DNA from: Ahaetulla prasina
Lineage: Eukaryota; Chordata; Lepidosauria; Squamata; Colubridae
DNA length: 64,000 bases
NCBI RefSeq assembly: GCF_028640845.1
Contig: NC_080543.1
Location: 4,727,959-4,791,958, forward strand
Direction: 5' to 3'
Every line of letters begins with the position of its first letter. The first letter of the stretch is position 1. Shown in pieces: positions 34,201-45,700 of the stretch. The position numbers and the translations under genes are program-made. The notes beneath the pieces were generated by a model. It had not been told where the DNA came from. It ran no database searches and saw nothing but the letters and a program-made list of their open reading frames with translations.

Positions 34201-37200
34201 TTCCCACCCCAATCCGGGGGAAGGTTACTACAAAATCCCCATTTTCTCCCGATCAGCTGGGCCTTGAGAGGCAGAGAATAGATGGGGCGGGGCCAGTCAG
34301 AATTTTTACTACTGGTTCTGTGGGCGTGGCTTGGTGGGCGTGGCTTGGTGGGCGTGGCAGGGGAAGGATACTGTAAAATCTCCATTCCCACCCCACTCCA
34401 GGGGAAGGTTACTGCAAAATCCCCATTCCCTCCCAATCAGCTGGGACTCGGGAGGCAGAGAATAGATGGGGCGGGGCCAGTCAGAATTTTTACTACCAGT
34501 TCTATGGGTGTGGCTTGGTGGGCGTGGCTTGGTGGACGTGGCAGGGGAAGGTTACTGCAAAATCCCCATTCCCTCCCACTCAGCTGGGACTCAGGAGGCA
34601 GAGAATACATGGGGGCGGGGCCAGTTAGAATTTTTACTACCGGTTCTGTAGGTGTGGCTTGGTAGGCGTGGCTTGGTGGACGTGGCAGGGGAAGGTTACC
34701 GCAAAATCCCCATTTCCTCCCGATCAGCTGGGACTCGGGAGGCAGGGAATAGATAGGGGCGGGGCCAGTCAGAATTTTTACTACCAGTTCTGTGGGTGTG
34801 GCTTGGTGGGCATGGCTTGGTGGGCGTGGCAGGGGAAGGTTAATGCAAAATCCCCATTTCCTCCCGATCTGCTGGGACTTGGGAGGCAGAGAATGGATGG
34901 AGACGGGGCCAGTCAGAATTTTTACTACCGGTTCTCCCAACTACTCAAAATTTCCGTTACTGGTTCTCCAGAACTGGTCAGAACCTGCTGAAACCCACCT
35001 CTGTGTCTCACCCCCCTGGCTACGCCCACCATGGCCACGCCCACCCAGCCGGTCATTAGAGACCCAGTTGTTAAATTATTTGAATGCTCCCACTGGATAG
35101 AAGTTCCTCCTATTGGAGGGTGTTGGACTAAAAGACCTCCAAGGTCCCTTCCAAGTCTGTTGTTGAGTTAATTCCATTTTTCTTTCCCTTCCTCTCCTGT
35201 GTCAGCAGAAAGTTTTAACCCCTTCCTTTCCTCCTCTCAGTCCTCCTCCTCTGCATGGCGTCTGCTCTCATCGGAGGGGAAGTCCAAGCAACCTTTCTAA
35301 GCAAAGCCCAGGAACTCGGACTGGCTGACGGCCGATACGTCTTTTTGCCCTACGATACTCTCTTCTACAGCCTCCCTTACGGAAACCATTCCTATTTCCT
35401 TCTGGAAAACGCTGGAGCCTTCCGGAAGGCTTACGACGCGGTGCTGACGATCACCTTACAGTCTGGAGAATGGACTTTCTACGAAGCTTTCCATAAGGCC
35501 CAAGAAAAAGGCGAAATAAAAGCGGATTTGGAACCAGAACAGGTCAGTCTCATCTACGGGTAAGTCTTCGACTTAGGACCGCAATTGAGCCCCAAAAAGT
35601 TATGCTTGCTAAGCGAGGCCTTTGCTAAGTGAGCTCAGACCCATTTTACGACCTTTCTTGCCACGGGCACTAAGTGAATCGCTGCAGCGGTTAAGTCGGT
35701 AACACGGTTGTTAAGTGAATCTACCTGCTCCGTTGATTTTGCTCCTTAGAAGGTTGCAAAAGGAGATTGCATGACCTCGGGGACACTGCGACCGTCATAA
35801 ATATGAGTCAGTTGGCAAGCATCTGGATTTTGATCATGTGACCATGGGAACGCTGCAATGGTCATAAATTCTATTCTATTCTATTCTATTCTATTCTAGT
35901 CTAGTCTAGTCTAGTCTAGTCTAGTCTAGTCTAGTCTAAAAATGTGAAAAACGGTGATAAGTCGTTTTTTTCAGTGCCGTTGTAAGTAGAAACGGTCTCT
36001 AAATGAACGGCTGTAAGTCAAGGGCTACCTGTATCTTGAAGTCCATCATTCCGTGCGCAGCCGTAATATATTCGCGAGGATACCATAGCCTTACTGAATT
36101 TTCAACCTGGCCGCCTTCGCACAATACAATTAACCTGATTATAGAAATTATACCTTTTCTGGATTCACACAGTAGCTCCAGGCGAAATCTAACCAATCTC
36201 GATGGATTGGTACCACGGTTCGAGCAATATTCCTTCATGCCCACTGAAATTAAGCAAGGGTAAAACTAATCTATGGTCTTTCAACCATTCTATTTTTCGT
36301 TATGCCGATTGATAGATATACAATTGATCTACAACCAATTTCATTGTATACGTGATGTACAATGATAATAAAGGCTATTATTATATATATCTTTATTCAT
36401 TCAACATGAAACTCAGTCAACTGAACATTCAAAAAGGCATCACAAATACCATTGACTGGTGCTAATGGTTGATACGGGTTGCTGCCGGCATCCTAGGTAT
36501 CAACCAAGTACCTTCTTAAGATGTACGATGTTCCGAGTAGCGCAGTTTTTTGCAGTTCTGCTGGTGTTATTGCAGGAAGCTGCAATTTGTTGATGTATCT
36601 TATAAAATTCTTGGACACGGTACCAAGTGCCCCGGTGACAATGGGTATCCCTGTTACGTGTTTCATCCATAGCCGTGTAGTTTTGATGGCCAGATCGCGA
36701 TATTTCACGATTTTTTCCAGTTCTTTTTCTTCGACTCTGGCATCTCCTGGTACCGCGATGTCAATAAATTGTACGTTTCGGTTTTCCACAACTGTGATAT
36801 CTGGTGTGTTGTGTTTCAAGTGACGATCTGTCTGTATTCAAAAGTCCCAGAAGATCTTCACCTTCTCATTTTCTCTAACTTTTTCCATTTTATGTTCCCA
36901 TGACTTTTTGGATACAGGCAAGTCATATTTTTTACATAATGATCAAGGATTAATTTAGGAACTCGGTCGTGTCTCGCTTTGTAATCAGTTTGTGCAATTT
37001 TGCTGCATTCACATATTAAATGTGAAACGGTTTTGACTTTGTTGTTGCAAAGTTGGCGGTTTGGATTGTCGGTGGATTTTTGTATCTTTGCTTTCATGGC
37101 ATTAGTTTGTAAATTATTATTATTATTATTTTATTTACACAAAATGACAGTCTATACAGCAAACGAGATAATTATGCTGGATTTCGTATCACAGATCACT

Positions 37201-37429
37201 AGTCAAACACTTCCCAAGTGTTTAGGACTGCGTGATGTATCGGTGGATTATGTGAGCAGATCCCAGTAAGGTGGCCTTCTGCAGCCGACCAATGGTGATC
37301 TTGTCAGCGCCAATTGCTTTGAAGTGCTTGCCTAGGTCTTTAGGCACAGCTCCCAGTGTGCCGAGTACCACTGGAACCACCTGCACTGGTTTACGCCAGA
37401 GTCTGTGCAATTATTATTATTATTACTAT

Positions 37430-37468
<39 letters not shown>

Positions 37469-40400
37469 ATAGTAAGTATCACTGCGGGAGCCAGTTTGGT
37501 GAAGCGGTTAAGGCTTCAGGCTAGAAAGCAGGAGGTTGTATGTTCTAGGCCTGCCTTAGGGCATGGAAACCGATTGGGTGACCTTGGGCCAATCACCAGG
37601 AGATGGTGAATTCTAGTCCTGCTTTGGCAGGAAAGCCAGCTGGGTGACTTTGGATTAATCACCAGGAGACAGTGAGTTCTAGTTCTGCTTTGGCAGGAAA
37701 GCTGGGTCGGTGAATTTGGACTAAACACCAGGAGACGGTGAGTTCTAATCTTGCTTTAGCAGGAAAGCTGGCTAGGTGACTTTGGGCCAATCACCAAGAG
37801 ATGATGAGTTCTAGTCCCGCCTTTGGCAGGAAAGCCAGTTGGGTGACTTTGGGCCAATTACCAGGAGACGGTGAGTTCTAGTCCTGCTTTGGCAGGAAAG
37901 CTGGCTAGGTGACTTTGGGCCAATCACCAAGAGATGATGAGTTCTAGTCCCGCCTTTGGCAGGAAAGCCAGTTGGGTGACTTTGGGCCAATTACCAGGAG
38001 ACGGTGAGTTCTAGTCCTGCTTTGGCAGGAAAGCCAGCTGGGTGACTTTGGGCCAATCACCAGGAGACGGTGAGTTCTAGTCCTGCTTTGGCAGGAAAGC
38101 CAGCTGGGTGACTTTGGGCCAATCATCAGAAGGTGGTGAGTTCTAGTCCCGCCTTTGGCAGGAAAGCCAGTTGGGTGACTTTGGGCCAATCACCAGGAGA
38201 CGGTGAGTTCCAATCCTGCTTTGGCAGGAAAGCCAGCTGGGTGACTTTGGGCCAATCATCAGAAGGTGGTGAGTTCTAGTCCGTCTTTGGCAGGAAAGCC
38301 AGCTGGGTGACTTTGGGCCAATCATCAGAAGGTGGTGAGTTCTAGTCCCGCCTTTGGCAGGAAAGCCAGTTGGGTGACTTTGGGCCAATCACCAGGAGAC
38401 GGTGAGTTCTAGTCCTGCTTTGGCAGGAAAGCCAGTTGGGTGACTTTGGGCCAATCACCAGGAGATGGTGAGTTCTAGTCCTGCTTTGGCAGGAAAGCCA
38501 GCTGGGAGACTTTGGGCCAATCACCAGGAGACGGTGAGTTCTAGCCCCGTCTTTGGCATGAAAGCCAGTGGGCCAATCACCAGGAGACGGTGAGTTCTAG
38601 CCCCGTCTTTGGCATGAAAGCCAGTGGGCCAATCACCAGGAGACGGTGAGTTCTAGTCCCACTTTAGCCATGGAAGCCAGCTGGGGTTCTTTAGCCAGTG
38701 TCTGTCTCTCTCTCAGCCCAACCCACCTCACAGGGTTGTTGCTGTGAGGAAAACAGGAGGAGGGGGAAGGTGGGTTGGTATTTGCCACCTTGAATCATTT
38801 TGTCCAAATAATAAAGGAGGGAATGTAGAAGAACCTGTTGTTCCAACCTTGTGTTCTTCTGCAGGTCACTCCACTTTTTGGGACAATCTACGATGCCATT
38901 TACCTGCTCACAAAAGTCCTAGCCAAAGTAGCCCGGCCTCAAACTTCCGAACCTTTGGGAGCAACTTTGAGTCATCATGTCAGAAATTTGGACTTTGCCG
39001 GCTTCAGCCACAGGATTCAAGTCGACAGCAGAGGAAGGCCGCTGGGCAGATACATGATTCTGGACACGGATGGGAAAGGAAGTCACCTGTACCCGACTTA
39101 CCTGCTGGAGGCATCTTCGGGCGTGATGCAGCCCCTGGGGAGGACAATCCATTTCCCTGGGGGGAGATCGCCCCCAGTGGATTCGGCCTGCTGGTTTGAA
39201 CCCCACGTCCCCTGCGAAAGAGAGGACGCCTGTTAGTATCACACCGTGGGAAGAAAAAAAAAAACCATTTGCACAATGATTACCCTGCAAAAATATTGCC
39301 AAGAGCTTTCTCTGGCTCGTTTTCCTGCCTAGGGACGACCCTTCCCGATTTCCTGGAGTTGTGGGAATTGTCACTTCCATACGATTGGATGCTCTCCTTC
39401 AATGGAACAATGGTTTATAATAGTATTGGCGTATCTTTTCGGCGCTGAGTGCCCAAACCAAAACGCATGGGCTAGTTGAACACAACTTTTTGGAAAAAAC
39501 AGCTGGAAAACGGCCCGGAAAACAGCCTGTTTTTTGGGCGTTTTTCAGGCTGTTTTTAGCCTGTTTTTCCAATAATGCATGTGCATCAGAGGTGGGTTTC
39601 AGCCAGTTCTGACCAGTTCTGGAGAACCGGTAGTGGAAATTGTGAGTAGTTCGGAGAACCGGTAGTAAAAATTCTGACTGGCCCCGTCCCCATCTATTCT
39701 CTGCCTCCGAAGTCCCAGCTGATCGGGAGGGAATGGGGATTTTGCAGTAACCTTCCCCTGGATTGGGGTGGGAATGGAGATTTTACAGTATCCTTCCCCT
39801 GTCACACCCACCAAGCCACGCCCACAGAACCAGTAGTAAAAATTCTGACTGGCCCCGCCCCCATCTATTCTCTGCCTCTCGAGGCCCAGCTGATCGGGAG
39901 GAAATGGGGATTTTGCAGTAACCTTCCCCTGGATTGGGATGGGAATGGAGATTTTACAATATCCTTCCCCTGTCACGCCCACCAAGCCACGCCCACAGAA
40001 CCAGTAGTAAAAATTCTGACTGGCCCCGCCCCCATCTATTCTCTGCCTCTCGAGGCCCAACTGATCGGGAGGAAATGGGGATTTTGCAGTAACCTTCCCC
40101 TGGATTGGGGTGGGAATGGGGATTTTGCAGTATCCTTCTCCTGGAGTGGGGTGGGAATGGGGATTTTGCAGTATCCTTCCCCTGGAGTGGGGTGGGAATG
40201 GAGGTTTTACAGTATCCTTCCCCTGCCACGCCCACCAAGCCACGCCCACCAAGCCACGCCCACAGAACCGGTAGCAAAAAAAATTTGAAACCCACCGTTG
40301 ATGTTCATGCGCACCGGTCAGCTGGTCTTTGGGTTTCCGGCGCTCCAGCCAAAGTCCAGCTGGCCGGCACTCATGTGCATGCTGGAAACCGGAACAGTAG

Positions 40401-42631
40401 CTGGCGACGGTGCAGGTGCCCACAGAGGGCTCTCTGTGCTACCTCTGGCACTCATGCCATAGGTTCACCATCACAGGTTTATAGCATCTTGAAAGGGTCA
40501 AACATCAACCAACCAACTATAAATGCAATTACTTGATGGATCCTTGAGGCAGTTCTGAGCTTGGTTGTTTTCTTGCAGATGTATCATAACCCAACTAGGT
40601 GATGCCATCTGTGATAGAAAGGAGGGGGCTTGTGAGGAGGAGGAGGAGGAGGAGGAGGAGGAGGAGGAGGAGGAGGAGGAGGAGGAGGAGGAATACTAAT
40701 AATGTGGGCTGCTTGGTGCTTGCTAAGCATGTTTATTTTCTTGCAGATGTTTCATGACCCAACTAGGTAACTTCATCAGTGATAGAAAGTAGGAGGGTTG
40801 TGGAGAGGAAGAGGAGGAGGACGACTGTGGGGGTCCTTGGTGCTCTCTGAGCTTGGTGGTTTTTTACCCAGATGTTTCATTACACAACTAGGTAACATCA
40901 TCAGTATTAGAAGAGAGTGGAGTTTTTTGGAGAGGAAGAGTAGAAGGAGGAAGAAGAAGATTGTGGGATTTTTGGTGCTTTCTACGCTTGGTTGTTTTCT
41001 TGCAAATGTTTCATTACACAACTAGGTAACATCATCAGTATTACAAGAGAATGGAGCTTGTGGAGAGGAGGAGGAGGAGGAGGAGGAGGAGGAGGAGGAG
41101 GAATACTGTGGGACGCTTGGTGCTTGCTAAGCGTGTTTATTTTCTTGCAGATGTTTCATGACCCAACTAGGTAACATCATCAGTGGTAGAAGAGAGTGGA
41201 GTTTGTGGAGAGGAGGGGGAGGGGGAGGAGGAGGGGGAGAAGGACTATGGGGCCCTTGGTGCTGTCTGAGCTTGGTTGTTTTCTTGCAGACGTTTAATGA
41301 CCCCAACTAGCTAACACCATCAGTGTTAGAAGGCATTGGGAGAATATAAAGAATAGAATAGAATAGAATAGAATTTCATTGGCCAAGTGTGATTGGACAC
41401 ACAAGGAATTTGTCTTGGCGCATATGCTCTCAGTGTACATAAAAGAAAAGATACGTTCGTCAAGGTACAACATTTACAACACAATTGATGGTCAATATAT
41501 CAATATAAATCATAAGGATTGCCAGCAACAAGTTATAGTCATACAGTCACAAGTGGAAAGAGATGGGTGATGGGAACGATGAGAAGATTAATAGTAGTGC
41601 AGATTTAGTAAATAGTTTGACAGTGTTGATGGAATTATTTGTTTAGCAGAGTGATGGCCTTCAGGAAAAAACTGTTCTTGTGTCTAGTTGTTCTGGTGTG
41701 CAGTGCTCTATAGCGTCGTTTTGAGGGTAGGAGTTGAAACAGTTTATGTCCAGGATGTGAGGGGTCTGTAAATATTTTTACGGCCCTCTTCTTGATTCGT
41801 GCAGTATACAGGTCCTCCATGGAAGCGAGAGCAAACCCCTCTTCCTCTTCCTCATAAACCCCACGCCCTTCTAGACTGGTGATATCACCTAGTCGGGTCA
41901 TGAAACGCCAGCAAGAAAACAAGCAAGTTCAGACAACACCAAGGTCCCCACATTTCAACCCCCGAGTTACAAATAGTCTCCTTTACAAATGGTTGTAAGT
42001 CGACTAATGTAAGGACTATATGTCCTCACACTCAGATTGGTCAACTCTAAACCATCGTTGTTTGATCTCTGTTTCTTTGGCCAGATCCAGGGTTGCTGAT
42101 CGTGATTCTACTACTGTCACCACCCATCTTTTTGCTTCTCTTTGGCTTGTACCTGACGTACCTCATCAGGTCAGCATTTGTCAACGCCGTTGTAACTTTG
42201 AATGGTAGGAGTGATGTATGGTGGCTTAGAGGTGGAGCTCTCGCCTCACAATCAGGAGGCTGTGAGTTCGATCCTAGGTAGAGGCAGATATTTCTCTCTC
42301 TGGGCACCATGAGAATATTATCTGCTGAACAAAACTCCGCATTGGCAACACGAAAGGCATCCGGCCATTAAAAAACTCCGCTTGCTCCATTCAGTTGCCC
42401 AGACTCCACCCCGCAAGGGATTATGGGGTTGTTAAAAGATGAAGATGATTGTAACTTTGGTCGCTAAATGAATGATTGTAAGTCGAGAACTATCTGTATA
42501 GGCTAGTTATGTTTTATAATAATGCAATCAAGCAATTCAAGGCACAGTGGTGTGGTTAAAACTTCACCTGTTTGCATGGCTCCTAAAAAGCAGGCGGAGC
42601 TTCGGCCAAGTTGCTGGGGCCACCGACTCTT

Positions 42632-42717
<86 letters not shown>

Positions 42718-45700
42718 TTAATTTGTATACTGCCCTTCTCCCGAAGGACTCAGGGCGGTGAACAGGCAGATAAAATAAAAACGATACATTTCAATAAAAA
42801 CAATATTTAAAAAACTTATTCCAGTAGCCTAAATTTAAAATACTATACAAAATATAAAATAAACCCCAATAAAATCCGTATTTAAAAACCCCTATTAAGC
42901 CTATTTGACCTCACCCTGCAAACAGATCCATCTTCACAATGGCACAGTCTCGACCAGAGGTGAGTTTCAGCAGGTTCTCATCAGTTCTGGAGAACCAGTA
43001 GCGGAAATTTTGAGTAGGTCGGAGAACCGGTAGTAAAAATTCTGACTGGCCCCGCCCCCATCTATTCTCTGCCTCCCAAGTCCCAGCTGATTGGGAGGAA
43101 ATGGAGATTTTACAGTATCCTTCCCCTGCCACGCCCACCAAGCCATGCCACGCCCACCAAGCCACACCCACAGAACCGGTAGTAAAAAAAAAAAGAAACC
43201 CACTACTGGTCGCGACCCATCCTCAACCAGGAATCCACTCCAGATTTTGTTCACAGCCGGACCGGAGCATCCTTTATCTCTCTCAGGAGCCTTTCTGGGT
43301 GGCCCAATTAGCTAATGATCTCAGGAAATCAATTGTGCTAAGTAAAGAAATTTTAAAGGGCAATTACGGCAGGCCAGATGTTTGGATTCCTCTGACAATT
43401 CAAGGCGGGAGAGCGAATTAATCCGGCTTCCTGCTTCATCTCTGAAAATAATAATAATGCAAAATTATTAACGGAGCCAAAGAAAACCCAGTGCGGCTGG
43501 ACTTTTTCTATATCTGATACGAGAGATTGTATCTCCTAGTTTTCGTTGGAATACCGCTAAGGCAGGGGTGTCAAACTGGAGCAAAATGTGCTGCGGGAGG
43601 GTTACATCACCCCCACACCGCTAGGAGGCCTCCCTGCACTTACCTGGGAGCCAAAATCGGGTGCATGGGGACTCTTGAAAGGGGCAGGGTGGGAAGGGGC
43701 GGGGCCACCAAGCAATTTAACTACCGGTTTGCCTGAACTGGCACGAACCAGCTGAATCCCACCACTGCCCATGCCTCATTTTGGCTGCCGGAGGTACTAG
43801 AGGTAGTTCCTTTGCTATTTCCAGGCCGGCCCTACGGGCCAGATTTAAACACCCCACAAGCTAGATGTGGCCCACAGGTTGGATGTGGCCCGTGAGCCTT
43901 GAGTTTGAGACCCCTGCTCTAAGGCAGGGGTCTCCAACCTTGGCCACTTTAAGACTTGTGGACTTCAACTCCCAGAGTTCTGGGACTTTACGACTTGTGG
44001 ACTTCAACTCCCAGAGTTCTGGGACTTTAAGACTTGTGGACTTCAACTCCCAGAATTCTGGGACTTTAAGACTTGTGGACTTCAACTCCCAGAGTTCTGG
44101 GACTTTACGACTTGTGGACTTCAACTCCCAGAGTTCTGGGACTTTAAGACTTGTGGACTTCAACTCCCAGAGTTCTGGGACTTTAAGACTTGTGGACTTC
44201 AACTCCCAGAGTTCTGGGACTTTAAGACTTGTGGACTTCAACTCCCAGAGTTCTGGGACTTTAAGACTTGTGGACTTCAACTCCCAGAGTTCTGGGACTT
44301 TAAGACTTGTGGACTTCAACTCCCAGAATTCTGGGAGTTGAAGTCCACAAGTCTTAAAGTTGCCAAGGTTGGAGACCCCTGCTCTAAGGCATTGTGCAAA
44401 CTTAGCGACTGAATCAAACATGGGTTGCAAACCTGCCTTAGAGTTAGAAGGGGTGTCAGTTGGCCAACCTACACAGCCCCTACCTTACAGAAAGTCCTCG
44501 ACTTATGACTACAATTGAGTCCCCAAAATTTCAGTTTATGTTAAGTGAGACATTTATTAAGTGAATTTTGCTGCATGTTACCACCTTTCCTGCCTCGGTT
44601 GTTAAGTGACTCCCCTGCGGTTGGTAAATTCGCAACTCGGTTGTTAAGGGAATCCGGCTTCCCCATCGACGTTGCTTGTCAGAGGGTCACACAATGGGAT
44701 CGCTCCACCTTGGGACACAGCAGCGGTCATAAATACGAGCCAGCTGCCATGTGTTCGGATTTTGATCACATGATCATCGGGGATGCCGCAACGGTCGTGA
44801 GTGTTGCAAAACAGTCATGAGTCGCTTTTTTCAGTGTTGTAACTTGGAACGGTCACTAAAAGAACTGTTGTAAGTTGAGGACTACCTGTAATTGTTTGCT
44901 CAAAAGAGTTTTTGGGGTTCCAGAGACCTCTTGGGAGATCTAGGCCAGGGGTCTGCAAACTTGGCTCTTTTAAGACTTGTGGACTTCAACTCTCAGCAAA
45001 GCTGACTGAGGAACTCTGTGTTGTGACTCGTCCTCCCTCCTCTCCTCAGCCGGGCCCCTCCCGTCTCCAACCAGGCCTTTTATCAGACTCCGAATCTGAT
45101 AATGAAGATGAACGGCATGTCATGCCTCCAGCCCCCGGCCCTGGCCCCATGCCCGGAGAGGATTCCAGGAGTGAAAGGAGTAGCCCAAGAAACCTCACTC
45201 ATACAGCGTGTGTTCCTTTGGCTCAGCCTTCAGAGCAGGAAGCCAGCCAGGTGCTGGAATCACTCGGCCCTACTCCCTCTGACCCCTCCTTTTCCCAGAC
45301 GCTGACAGCAGATCCAGTTGAAGACAATTCAGGGTGGGTGGACCCTCGCTTCCGGAGATCTGAGAGGCGACGCCAGCAGAAGGAGGGGTGGGGCAGGCCT
45401 GGATAAAAGCTGAGTCATGGAGCCACACCCCACAGCCTATATAAAGGACCTGCTTTTGGCATTCCAACCTTGAGTCAAGCAAAGTCTTATCTAGTTTGCT
45501 GATATCGGACCCTATCGCTGAAGTCACAACTTGGACTCCTGCCTATCCTGATAAACCTCGAAGGAACTTGACAGGCTGCAAAGGCTTCGTTGCCGAGTTT
45601 GTTACGGACTTCCTTGACTCATTCGTCGAAGTGGGGGGTGGGACACGCCACTCTGGGAGTTGAAGTCCACAAGTCTTAAAAGAGCCACGTTTGCAGACCC

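Noticed and set aside
35543..35563. exon 2 extended to the GTAAGT donor at 35560
   Set aside because: Adds 17 nt and breaks the frame into exon 3; the donor at 35543 gives the conserved EPEQ-VTPLFG junction.
37485..38823. CRISPR-like regular repeat spacing
   Set aside because: Units are contiguous tandem copies with no unique spacers, in a eukaryotic intron.
43861..44430. 13-residue repeat protein on either strand ([17 protein letters not shown])
   Set aside because: Coding by chance of the 39-bp MITE-derived repeat; bounded by transposon ends and target duplications.
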